Below are positions 13,535-25,500 of a stretch of 64,000 nucleotides of DNA, piece after piece. Where the stretch lies: positions 8,919,545-8,983,544 of the forward strand of contig LR990042.1 in the NCBI GenBank assembly GCA_905147135.1. Direction: 5' to 3'. Position 1 is the stretch's first letter; every line of letters starts with the position of its first letter. Position numbers and translations under genes: made by a program. This DNA is from Blastobasis lacticolella. Lineage: Eukaryota > Arthropoda > Insecta > Lepidoptera > Blastobasidae. The notes under the pieces are model-generated. The model saw nothing but the letters and a program-made list of their open reading frames with translations, had not been told where the DNA came from and did no database searches.

Positions 13535-16500
13535 TTGTATGTGCGCGTGATTGTGTGCTCATCTAGGTGTGTAAATCTCGTGGTGCCCTTTGTTTAAAAT
13601 TATCATTGATAGGACTGTCCCTTCTGGCAAGTATATATGTATGATGGACCGGGTGAAGTCGGTTTTTAGTGGACGTCACTATCCTTTGCGAAGAAAACCT
13701 CAAGCCGAATCAGATTTAAAAAATTAAGTATCTGAACCTTGCACATGAAGATTTCGATGTCTACTGACTCCAACGTACTTTAATTGAGTACTCTTATAAA
13801 TAATGAAAGATTGTTGAAGGATTGTAACATATACGAGTAAGTAACATATCATTTTATTGTTCATTGTGGTTGTAGCAAAAACTTGAAACCCAATCTATTG
13901 TTGCGGGTCCCCACAACAAAGTTACGAATTCGGTCAGAGGAAATTAAATTTGCATAGTATAAACTATTTGTTACAAGTTTAGGATATTGGCTTGGGTGTT
14001 TACGATTAAACTTGGCCGTAACGGCTTCCTGCCTTCGGCTAGTGCTAATAAATCAATGTACCTGTAGAACTATGTAAATGTACATACATTGTACACAGTG
14101 GTAGATATGTGTCTATAACAGTGTAAAAGACGTTTCATTTTCTACATTATTAATGAAGCATTAAACGTTACTCTCTCGTACGATTCGGATCTGGAATGAG
14201 CTGCCAGCCACAGTGTTTTCTTTGGACTATGACATAGGATCGTTGAAGAGGTATATTAGAGGTCTTCTTAAAGGCGGGTAATGTATTGGCAGCGCCCCTG
14301 GTGTTGCTGATGTCCATAGGCGGCGGTGATATCTTTTCATCAGGTAGCCCGCATGCCTGTGATATCTGCGGTATATCACAAAAAGTAATTAAAGATCTGT
14401 GGATTTCAAGTTAGGGTTATGTCTGTTAACAATATTGAAAACAAACAATTTCCTCTATTTCTCTTTTTTATTGAAACTCATACTCAATCGTAAAATGTCT
14501 TGGTCCCATATATACTAAACTCTGAAATGCCCAAGTTGACTAAGGTCATTGATTAAGATTATCTGCCACTCATGATCGAATTCTCCCATTTTCGATATCA
14601 GGTATATGAGATGAAGAAGGAGTGCAGATGAATGATGATTTATGCTTTATGCCTAACGAGCTCGTTGCGGTACTGAAAAGTTAAATAATACTTGACAATT
14701 TTTAGAAGCGATACCAAAATATCAATCGGTAGCAAAACTACTCTCTACATGGGCAACATGCTTTGACTCCCTTATAGCTCAGGATCCTACTTATTTTATA
14801 AAAGGGAGAGGCAGACGAGCAAGCTTATCAAAAAAACATTTGACGATGTTACCGTAAAATTACGAAAATCGTCAGATTACAAACTGTCGAAATATTGTGA
14901 ACTGTTACATTCTAAGGCATGTCGGCACTGGTCCAGTGGACAAAGCTGCGCTTCGCGGAGCTCCTCATCGAGTTCTCACAACACAAATCTAACTTCACCG
15001 AATTTAAACATATTATTTATGTGTTTCTTCGAAAAATAATGCGTTTCATTTTAGTTCACAATATTTCGTCAGTTCATAATCTAACGAATTTGACTATATT
15101 AGATAACAAACTGGCAGTTTTCGCAACCTTACGGTGGCATATAGGTACAATCGACTATTTCATCTCACCTATTTGGATACATATAACTTACATTTCACAT
15201 CTCAGATGCACACGTGAAACTCACCCACCTCTTTTTCGTCGGGGGTAAATAATAGGAATTAAAAGTGACTTGTGACCCAATCTACTATAGAATAAATTAA
15301 AGTCGCTTTCCGCGTCTGTCTGTCTATCTACCCCTCCTAAATCACGCAGTGGATTTTAATGCAGTTTTCACCATCAGTTAAAGGACTTCTCACGGGCGCC
15401 TTAGTAAAGCCTTGAAAGCCTTAAAGAAAGAATTTTCACGATCAGTTAGATATGTTATTCCGGTACAGAGAGCGGAGAAACCCCATACGAAGCCGGGTCG
15501 GATCTCAGTAATTGTATAAACGCCTTATCTACCTCTATAAAAGCGCAGGAGGCAGCCGCGGCGGCGCGCGATCGCTAGTGAGTGATACGGGCTCCCGGCG
15601 CGCCTCGGCGCAATCCTAAATCGTAAATCAGAACTATTGTGAGCCAATAAATGCGGGAATTGAACACAAGGGATGTTTGATTAAGGTTTATCTGTGTTAA
15701 TTTATGGTTATTGTATAGCAACTAGTTATGAGAGAAATCGGTTTCGGTCCCGTGCCCGGAAATTGCGAGATCAAAAGGAAAAATTGTTTCAGCGCGCAAG
15801 ATGGTAGCTCAGGGAAATTGTTACGTCACTCAAGTAGATGTTTTGGAAACGTGATTTTATTTTTTGTGCTATAAATATTGCTTCAAAAACATGATACCTT
15901 CATCTTTTAATTTCTTGGTACTTCAATGTTGTTCAGATTTGATGTTGAAACTAATTTTAAATGCCTTATTTTTTTGTAAATAAACATTAAGTATACAACC
16001 CACACACATAATACTATACATACCTAATATTATACATATACTATAACGATATTGTTTTCGTTTCTTTATCAGTATTTCTATTAAAAATAGTCATTCAGAT
16101 AGTAATTCAAATTGTAAATTAACATTATGTGGTCGCAAAGAATTTTATACATATGCAGCATTACATAGTACAGTCTCTTGCAGGCAAATATATCGTACCC
16201 CCAGTGATACTGGGTAACTATCATTTGGGGGTATTTTCTCTGCAGCAAACTGTACTAGTCATATTCTATGGCAGTGACAAATATGTTCGACATCGACTCT
16301 GTCTCGGTAGGTAACATTGTGTATCGGAAGCAATGACGCTGAGACCATTCATGTAAGCTAGTATATAAATACCACGTAGGTAGGTGGGCACGATCCTGAA
16401 TAATTGAACTTCACCAAGGACCGCCCAGAGAATTTCTCACTACACCTCGGTTAACGAGACCGCAACGTTGCTGTGACTGGGCGACCACGTTCATAATCAT

Positions 16501-19500
16501 TATTATTTCGCCATGAGTTTCTAATTTACCTTACCCACTCGTAATGAAATATTACAGAATGCCAAGCCACGTTATGTACGAAAAAGCAGTATGTTAAGTG
16601 GGAATAAACAAGAGATACGAATAGGCACTTACTTGGAGGCCGAAGAAAAGCGAGTTCGCGCTAATAAGGCAAGTTGCCGCCGAATCTTGGCGATTTGAAT
16701 AAATACTAAAGCACACCCTGTTGGCAAATTAAACGAGGTGCCGGAAAACTCGCTGCGTTCCCATTAAGTAGAATTGGCAAAAAGCGACAGAACAGGAATG
16801 TAAACACTTAAAACTTTGGTGAGCGGGCGCCGCCTCGACTAGAGGGCGCTGCCTGCAAACAAAGCGCGCCAAGTTTCGGCCGTCGCTGACGCTGTTTTGT
16901 CTGTTCGGCGTTTTAACCGCGACCGCGCTCGAAATTCGGAGATAGAATGGGACGCGTATGAAGGATGAATATGCAACGGCGACGTGACGTCACGGGTGCC
17001 GCCATGCATCCGCCGCGATTTATAACCAGCCGGCGTGTGGAGCCGCCGATGAAAACAACGTCGTCATATTAGCCGCACGTCCTGTACGCGTTCCATCCAG
17101 AGTAATTCAGAACGTAATTACTGGCAGCAGCCCTGACAGCTTTCTGGTTAACGCAACTAAAACAAAGCATATTTAGGAAGATATTTCTCTATTTATATCT
17201 ACAACGCTGTGTGGTGTCCGGCAGAGTAAAATAGCACGAAACCCTTACACTCGTGGATGTCGTACAAGGCGACGTTTTTGAGGCAAAAGATATTAGAGTC
17301 TCCGTAGACTGGAAAATGGGCAGCAGCGTTTTCCATTGTTATATTTACAACACTGCGATCTCCAACCCGCCTGCCAAGCGTGGAGATTATGGCATAAACC
17401 TCCCCTTTTGTGGGAGAGGCCCAAAGCCTGCAGTGGACTGTTATGGGCTGTGATGAACAAAAAATTAAAATGTAATGTACACATAAAATATTTACAGTTA
17501 TAATAAAAATTTACACTAATACCTACCTGTAAAATACCAAAAATATACACTAATACATATAAAAAACCTTAAAAAAATTTAAAAGTCGTTCACACCGTTG
17601 CCCCGTTGTTTCTATATTGTTATTGTTACAAACGTTGCTCTGTTTAGAAAAACTTTTACTTACACTCGTGGGTGTCGTAGAAGGCGACTAATGTTTTCGA
17701 GGCGAAAGTCTCTATAGACTGGAAAATGGGCAGCAGCGTTTTCCATTGTTATATTTATAACACGCCTGCCGCGCGTGGAGATTATGGCAATAACCTCCCC
17801 TTTCCTGGGAAAGGTCCTAACTTCTGCGGTGGACTGATATGGGCTGTGATGATGATCTACAACGCATCCCGCGATACCAAGCTTGCCAAGCGTGCTGATG
17901 TGGAACTCAAGTCCAGCAGAGGACTGTTGTTGTGTAATACCATGATCCCACTCTAAAAATTTGAATAGGTAAAGATATTTGACGAGTGGGAAATGGACAG
18001 ACAGAAGCCGGGATAGACGATAGGATAATGATAATAATTTGAAGGAACATTCAACCGAATATGAAAATAAAATTGTTTATTCACCAAGTACCCGCTGTTG
18101 CATAACTTTAAGTAGCCCGCACAGTAACTGACAATTCACATCCAATTGCGGACATCCGGGCAGATGCAAAATGCAGATATATCCATACATAATATAAAAC
18201 AAAGTCACATGTACCCTTATATATTTTAAGCTACGCAACGGATTTTAATGCGGTTCAACAATAAATAGAGTAATTCAAGAGGAAGGTTTATAAGCAAGAA
18301 AAAAGGGTGGGTAGCATTGTTGGGCGCAATCACCAATTTTACCAATTGATTGATAAGTCAAACTAAAACTTTAGTGACTAAATTAGTGGTACTAAATTAA
18401 TAACAACTAAAAGATTTAGTTTTAGTTATGACTAAATGTTTAGTCATCAATTTTAGTTTTCGGTTAAACTAATTTTTCTATAAAATATTAGAAACTATAA
18501 AAATATCTGAATTTAGAGTAATCGATAGATGGACGAACAGACAACCCGCTTAACTGTAAGTTAATTGTACTCGCTGGCGATCTCTGTTAGAACCAAAATA
18601 TAACAGTAATAAGTTATTCGTTTTATATTCGGTCAGTACTTACTTACAATAGTACTTAATAGTACTTATATCTATTGAGGAGTATCTCCGACACAAAAAT
18701 CGTTTAAAGACCAACTCAGGTGAGCTTACAAACTTCTGGGATCACATTGTTTCCGGAAATAGGTTTTTATCGTCTTTACCACACCACAGCTAATAATACT
18801 AATAATATTAATGATATAATACTATACTGGTAGAGATTAGAGCGTCGGTAGCCGGGCGGTTGAGTATCCAACTCGTAAGCGAGAGGTGTCGGGTTCGAAT
18901 TCTGCTGCGGCCATGTACTGTTTTCTGAGTTATGTAAATTAGTTTAATACTAACCGATGCTCTTACGGTGAGATGAAACCTGCAAATTCAAGCAACTGAA
19001 TTTGTAACCATGATCCAATCTGGTCAGGTTCCCCCGGTAGCAGGGTCACGGAGGTCAGACGGCAATCGCTCCACTGTAATTACCTGATCACCATATCGTG
19101 GAGCATGGTCAAGGCGAACCCCGGGCCCACATTTTCGAGAGCACAACCGAGACATTAACGCCAAGATTATATACTGGTAGAGATATCTCATCTCATGCAA
19201 TCTTAGAGCAAAGGAACTCGCTCGCACTGCGTGGGCCAACTCACTTTCTATATTTAAACACCCTAATTGCTTTTGTTTCGGTGTTTACATAAACTTCAAT
19301 TTCAAATTGATATTCATAACGCCATTTTACTTACTGGAATTTTAATGAAAACCATCAATCATGACTAAAAATTAAAACTAATAAGTCGACTAAATTAGTC
19401 ATCACACGATTAAAACTAATACAATTTTCAATCGTTACGTAAAACTAAATTGGTTAGTTTTAGTTTTTAGTCGTCAATCAAACTAAATTTTGCCAAACAC

Positions 19501-22500
19501 TGGTAGGTAGGGGTAAAGTAGGTGTACGCGTAACGGGTCGACTAGTCGAACGAAGTCGCGCCGAGTCCACTAGTATTTTATAAAAGCGCGTTTTAATTTT
19601 CATTGTCCCCTAATTAAAACGCTGTCATTACTACCAATCTATATATAGTCCCTATTATTTACTCGTTCACTTTATCGAGCCATTCGTTGTTTGCCTCGCA
19701 ATTTAATTAGCCTGTACAGTCGACAACATAAATCACAAGTTATGCAAATGATGATCTGACGTTGCTCTGTAGGTAACTGTAGTTTAATTAAAGAATGTCG
19801 CTGCCACTGTAACGTGTGAGGGGACCTGACTCTCTGAGTAATGAGTTTCTAAAGTATGCGCGGCTCTTGGTTTAATGGGATAAAGATAAAACTGGACTCG
19901 GAGTTGAGAAGTTATTTGATTCAATATATGGAGATCTCTTGGCTCTTGCAACTCTTTATTTTTGTAATGCCACAGGGCTTCGATACTGGTACGGAAATTG
20001 TCTCAGTTGCAGTAACATTACAATTGCATCGCATGTCAAACGTGTGATTGTTATTCAAATGACAGATGTTAAGTTGCAACTTTAATGTGATTGTTATTCA
20101 AATGACAGATGTTGAGTTGCAACTTTCATGAGTTCGAACTTTTCCAAAATTCGTTTTCAGGTACTTTAGTTGCATTATGGTTTTGTATGGCTGTTGGTAC
20201 TCCAATAAATAAATATATTACTAAGTTGCATATTTCTTAGTTGTCAAACTCCCTTTAATTCTGTCAACGAAAACGTGTCAAAGGTCGAGCAATGATTTAA
20301 CTGCAACTTAACTGGGATGATGCTGGGACTGACTCGATACTTCGACGTAGTTATAGTAACATCACAGTTACACTGTAACATAATAACAACTGCATTGCAC
20401 ACCAGAATCAGTACCCAGTTCTAATTCTCCTTACAATCACTTTGGTAGGATGTGCATCTGTTTTATTTTTACGCCTTGCGCGAGGTTTTCTAATTACAAT
20501 TACAAGGCTTACGAAAATTTATTTATTTTCGCTTATTTATTTCTAATTTAGGTGTTACTTATCACTTACGAGGCAAACCCTTATGCGTCGTCTGACTGTA
20601 TTCGTTATTGATACTGAAATGTCTTTCATCTAATTGATAGGGCGCTTCAGAGTAAGCATTTGGTAATTAAGTATTAAATTACGATACAAGGAGGTGTAGC
20701 GTGACGGGCGTTCTTACATGTGATATATCACTTATAAGTTTGTGTTTCGCTTAGTAACAATACAAGAGCATGATGTGTATCACCTCCTTGAAAACCATAT
20801 TCCTATACAGTTGTTACCAGTTTTATTTATTTATTATTTATTTAACATTTTATTGCACACAGTAAAATACATAGAGAAACATCATACATATAGTAGTAGT
20901 TTTAATAGCATTTATGAAATATTTTTTTAATAATATCACGGTGACCGACCAGCGAACACGCAGCGACCTTGTCTTCTCATTTCTACGCGTTGGTTCTGCG
21001 ATCACTGTTCGGTCGCTGTCACTCTGAGACTGGTGGTACAGTCTCGGGAGCCGATTGGCACCCCGTGGCGGTATATATGTCGCAGCCATCTGGTTAAATC
21101 AGCCGTTTAATGAGAAGGCTAGTCCGTTAATTAATCGTCGGCATTCAATTGAACGCCTAGGTCGTTGGTTGACTGCACTAGCTACACTCATCGGTTAACT
21201 AGGTGGCTTATAGTAAGCTAGCCCTTTAAAGACGGCTGACACTAGATCAGGCAGGTGATTTAAATGTAGGTCAAGTTTTATCCACTTCGGCGCTGGTAGT
21301 GCCAAAACAAATATGGCGTCAGACAGCTCGCAAAGCAAGCAATGTTTTTATGCTTTTTTCGTTTTAACTGTGGTACCTATATGTTTTTAAGTAAGAATTA
21401 AGATAACTTTAAGTGAGAATTAAAATAACTTAATTTGTTCAGTTACTTTTTATACTTATAAGTAGGAACATAAATGACTGTTAAAGTTTCATGCCATTGC
21501 ATATTTAAAGTTTTTATTATTGTAAATGTATAGGTAATCGCAATACAATTAATTGCATACTTACTGAATGAATTTGTTTCCACTAATTATTTCTTTATTA
21601 CATAAGTTACGTCACTCTCACTAAACATGACAAAACGGCTAAATAATGTTTAGCCAAGTAGCTGAACGTTACATTCACCTACTTGTATAGTTGTCATTTA
21701 GCCACTCAATTGAATGCCGGCCTTTAACTAACTGACTAACCTTCTCATTAAATAGCTTGTTTAACCAGATGGCTACGATATATACATATTAATATATTTT
21801 TTATCGTTTCGTCATGTTCGTTTCATGTCATTTTCTGGGTTAGTCATATTTTCTTGTTTTCCAATTATTGCATTTTCTACCAATGAGGCGGCGGCTAAGC
21901 TTTATGTATATGTCGTTGCGTCAAGGAAAGTGGTGTACCAGGATCATTGTCTTCAGGGTGGTGATATCAGTATTAGATCGTATTCGTCCAGATAAATTAA
22001 AGAAAAGTTCACATTTAATTCACTGTATTTATTCCAATTCATTTTTTGCACATCACTTATAATTTTACTTGAAATCAGAGCAGTATTACAATGTAGGCAA
22101 TTGAGGTACAACGGTGGTTTCAAAATTACTTTATTTTTAAATGTAAATAACACTTTGCATAAACGAAATGTGGAAACATTTTCAAGACGCGTCACTCCTC
22201 GGCGGCGGTCGGGCCAAGAATGCCCGCCACTCCGCCCGAGTCGTGCCCAGTTCCGTTTTCTTTGTCATGAGTCCGTACTAATGACCACATGATTCCACGC
22301 TATTGACCGGATCCGACATATATATTGCATGAGTCTTATCCTGGCAGAGCTCCCGACGGCGGGCCCACGCGTCCGTGCCCAGAAGAGCTGGTACTCGGCG
22401 GGGGATATGCTGCGTGCGAACTGCACCTCCCCGCCCGCCGACCCCCCCGCCAACCTCACCTGGCTGCTTAACGGACAAGAGGTACACAAACAATTAAGTA

Positions 22501-25500
22501 AATATAAATAATATAGCCTCAGAGTTACTCCCGCGGGAGACCCAGGAGGCGAAGGTTTGACATTGCCGAGTCGGTGGCAAGAGCCAATGGCCTACGACGT
22601 GAGGACGCCAGGCGCAGTGGAGGGTAAAATGAAAGAGAGAAAAGTAAGGAGAGTGACAGCACAAAGTAAAAAACAATTTCTCTATTTTGTAGTGACATAC
22701 CGTCCATCAACCTCGAGGCAATTGAGAACGACCTAAGTAGATTTCTGTCATTTTCGATTTGATTGTGCTATGGTTTAATTACCAATAACCCCCGAATTCT
22801 ACGCCAGCCTTACAATTCTGGTATTTACTTCTTTGTAATGTTTTCTCGGAATCGGCTTTAAGGATTTCAATATAAATAACAGGTTTTGCTTTTGAGAAAA
22901 TGTACGGGGAACTGGCTGCCCTGGAGAAGTTCGATTGATCAGATGCTAAGTCTATAGCTCAATAGGTTTCTGTGATCAAAATGCAAAATAAAACATACCT
23001 AATGTAATCGCAATATTTAACATTGATTCCGTAATAAAATTAAACCTATATGTGCTAATATAAGTGAATAAATATGATTCCATTGTAAAAAACATGGGAC
23101 AATGTGTAGACGGCTAGTTTATGTTAGTTGACAGTTGGAATGCTTCGTAAATGTTATGTTCGTTCAAGTTAAATGTTCGTTTTGTACCCGCACGATGTAA
23201 CTCTTATTTATAGTCTATATATTTTTTTATTATTATACGGTTATTTAAGCGAGAACATTGATAGTGTGGATTCTCTTGTTTGTTTAATGTTCCCGTGAAA
23301 ACGCATTTGTATGTTATCTATACTCGAGTGCAACAATGTCGAGCATGCACTTGCACTTTTATACCGCTGATGGCAAGCAGAGGCCGTAGAGGATGTGCGC
23401 AATTTATTTTGCTGTTATCCAAACTTATAAAATAGGGGGTTAGTGAAACGCATGGCCTAATCGATGAAGCAGTGGCGTAATTATATAACAGTCTATTGAC
23501 GGCAAGTGGAGCTACGTTCATTGCACGCGAATGTATAGACAACGCGAAGGTAAAGGGACAGAGGAGGCCTTTAGTTGAACCTATCCGAAGCCGCGGGAAT
23601 CTCGAAGTCACACAGCGCGATTGTCCATCTGACTGAACGTAATTAAAATAAACTACTAGGTAGGTACATTAATCTTCATACCATTTCCACTAGAATATAA
23701 ACGAGGCAGGTTTAGTATTACCTTGTACCTATATGAAGCACCGACGGGTCGCCTGTTTCTAGGGTCGAAATAGAAATACCAAGAAGTCTGGCACGGCACA
23801 CTCTATAACTCTTCCCCTGTAATACTCAGCGCAATACTCACATGACCTTTTATTGCGTCACGGTTGCACATTAGTATTCCAGCAGCGACTCGACTCGGAT
23901 ATTTGCAATGATACTCATGAATATAAACATGTAATGTGATTATGAAAATATTAATAACGTTACCTTCCATTGCCTTCTTAAGGTGAAGGGGTTGGATATA
24001 CCGCAGGCGGCTCCAACGAGGAAGAAGCCAGTGGACGCGTCTCTCGAGAACGCCAATAGGATAATCTTTAGTCCCTGGGACGCGATGGCCGGCTACGAGG
24101 ACCCTGTCACGGAGAATGTCATAGATATCCCGGGGAACCTCGGCCGGGGAGACAGCAGCAACGTAACGGAGAACCCGAGGACTAAGATGATCGAGAGCGA
24201 ATGGAACTTCAGCACGGAGCCCGCGAAGACTAATAAGTCCTCGTCCTCCAGCCAGCTGGTGATGCGGGTGCAGTCGGTACACTTCCATAAGGTGAGTGCT
24301 TGGAGAGTAGAATAACGGCGGTCACAGGGCCGCAGGGTGAGGTGAATAATTCACATTCGTCACTCGTATTAAAGACGGCGCTCTGCGAAGCTGAACTAGT
24401 TTCTTTGTACTGTGGTTATACCTACTACTCAAGCTCCCCTGGGAAATACGCTGAATTTTGGGATAAATTATAGTGTAATTCTGGTTCAGTATAGATTAAT
24501 TAACGAAGTCCTCTTCAATATTTCTGTACGTGATGATAAGCAAAAATTACGTCCAAATATAGAAGTAGAATTTTATGTTGGAATACGTACTTTTTCCAAT
24601 TGAGTAGGGGAAGGTAAAGAGGTAGACAGCGTAATTATCTCGCTATGTTCTTGAAAAACCTTTCAATGTCATTGGTATTTTTAATAAAATTTTGTCGTCA
24701 TCCCTTCTGCCATCATCAACTTTCAAATTTAAATATGTAATATTTGTTAGGCTGACTTTAAAGGTATGTTCCGGGTTTTCTACCGCGTACCATGAATACC
24801 ATTATGCATGCAACTGCGTCAAAATGTCGGGCTACTCATACTAGTACGCGGTAAGAAACCCGGAACATACTTTTAAAATGTGTGATAATAACCGCGATAG
24901 TTTAAAACATTATTATTAAGCTGCATTTAAAATATTAAATTAAAATGACACGACGTAACAGAAGCATATTATTGCAATAAATAAATAAATATAAACAACG
25001 TATTGTATGGTATTGTATACTTACTAAATGCGTATTATCGAATTCTGGACAAAATGATACGTATTTGTGCAGGTTGGCAGGTAGGCATTACGGCAAACAC
25101 CTCCTAACCTTAGCCCCTAACCCACGGAAGTAAATCACTCGATTCGGGTCAAAACCAAACATTTCATCAATTCTAAAGCGATTACGTTAATTGATTAAAT
25201 CCAATTATCATGATTGGACTGTATGAAGGTTGTAATCTAGATGAGAATGCCTAGATTTCAAAATTATTAACTATTGGGCATACTAAACATTTAGAACATA
25301 ATCCAATTAACATTATTAGCACAATTTGTGAACTGTGTGATGCTTCCTATTTCATTAGGTGATTTAATAAACGATATCAATGGAAAGCCTAGATTTTCAC
25401 ACCTACACAATGGCTTTCACAATGGCTATTATTTTAGTGCAGTACTGGACTGCCTTATGGCGTATGAGAATTTTTAAATTTAATGTTTAGTCGGTTGAGC

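Larger units (their letters stand above)
18190..19574 (+). repeat. Repeat-E copy split by a hAT-like insertion
   Basis: The left part (18190-18314, ATAAAACAAAGTCAC to AGCAAGAAAAAAGGG) resumes at 19503 with GTAGGTAGGGGTAAAGTAGG and ends GAAGTCGCGCCGAGTCC. Compare the uninterrupted copies at 32091-32291 and 35621-35835. The family's GACGAAGTCGCG end is typical of RTE-like LINE tails in Lepidoptera. Confidence 0.8.
10930..22347 (+). other. Beat intron 3 (11.4 kb, repeat-laden)
   Basis: Donor GTCAGT, acceptor TCTTATCCTGGCAG. The elements inside are listed separately. Stretches where I see nothing more are 10985-11440, 13540-14170, 14400-15280, 15660-16810, 19580-20030, 20135-20820 and 21780-22340. 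Confidence 0.8.

Noticed and set aside
13296..13562. Poly(Thr-His) open frame
   Set aside because: Product of the (TG)n microsatellite.
14919..15248. 109-residue frame starting MSALVQWTKLRFAELLIEF
   Set aside because: The first 25 codons have gene-like composition in more than one frame and could be a LINE scrap, but the rest is AT-rich and nothing was recognised.
17253..17453. Short frame in repeat C (also at 17726, 33643 and 39881)
   Set aside because: Read from a dispersed repeat; not conserved between copies and with no domain.
23803..24288. 161-residue minus-strand open frame
   Set aside because: It is the antisense of Beat exon 5, which has the correct splice sites, phase and family context on the + strand.
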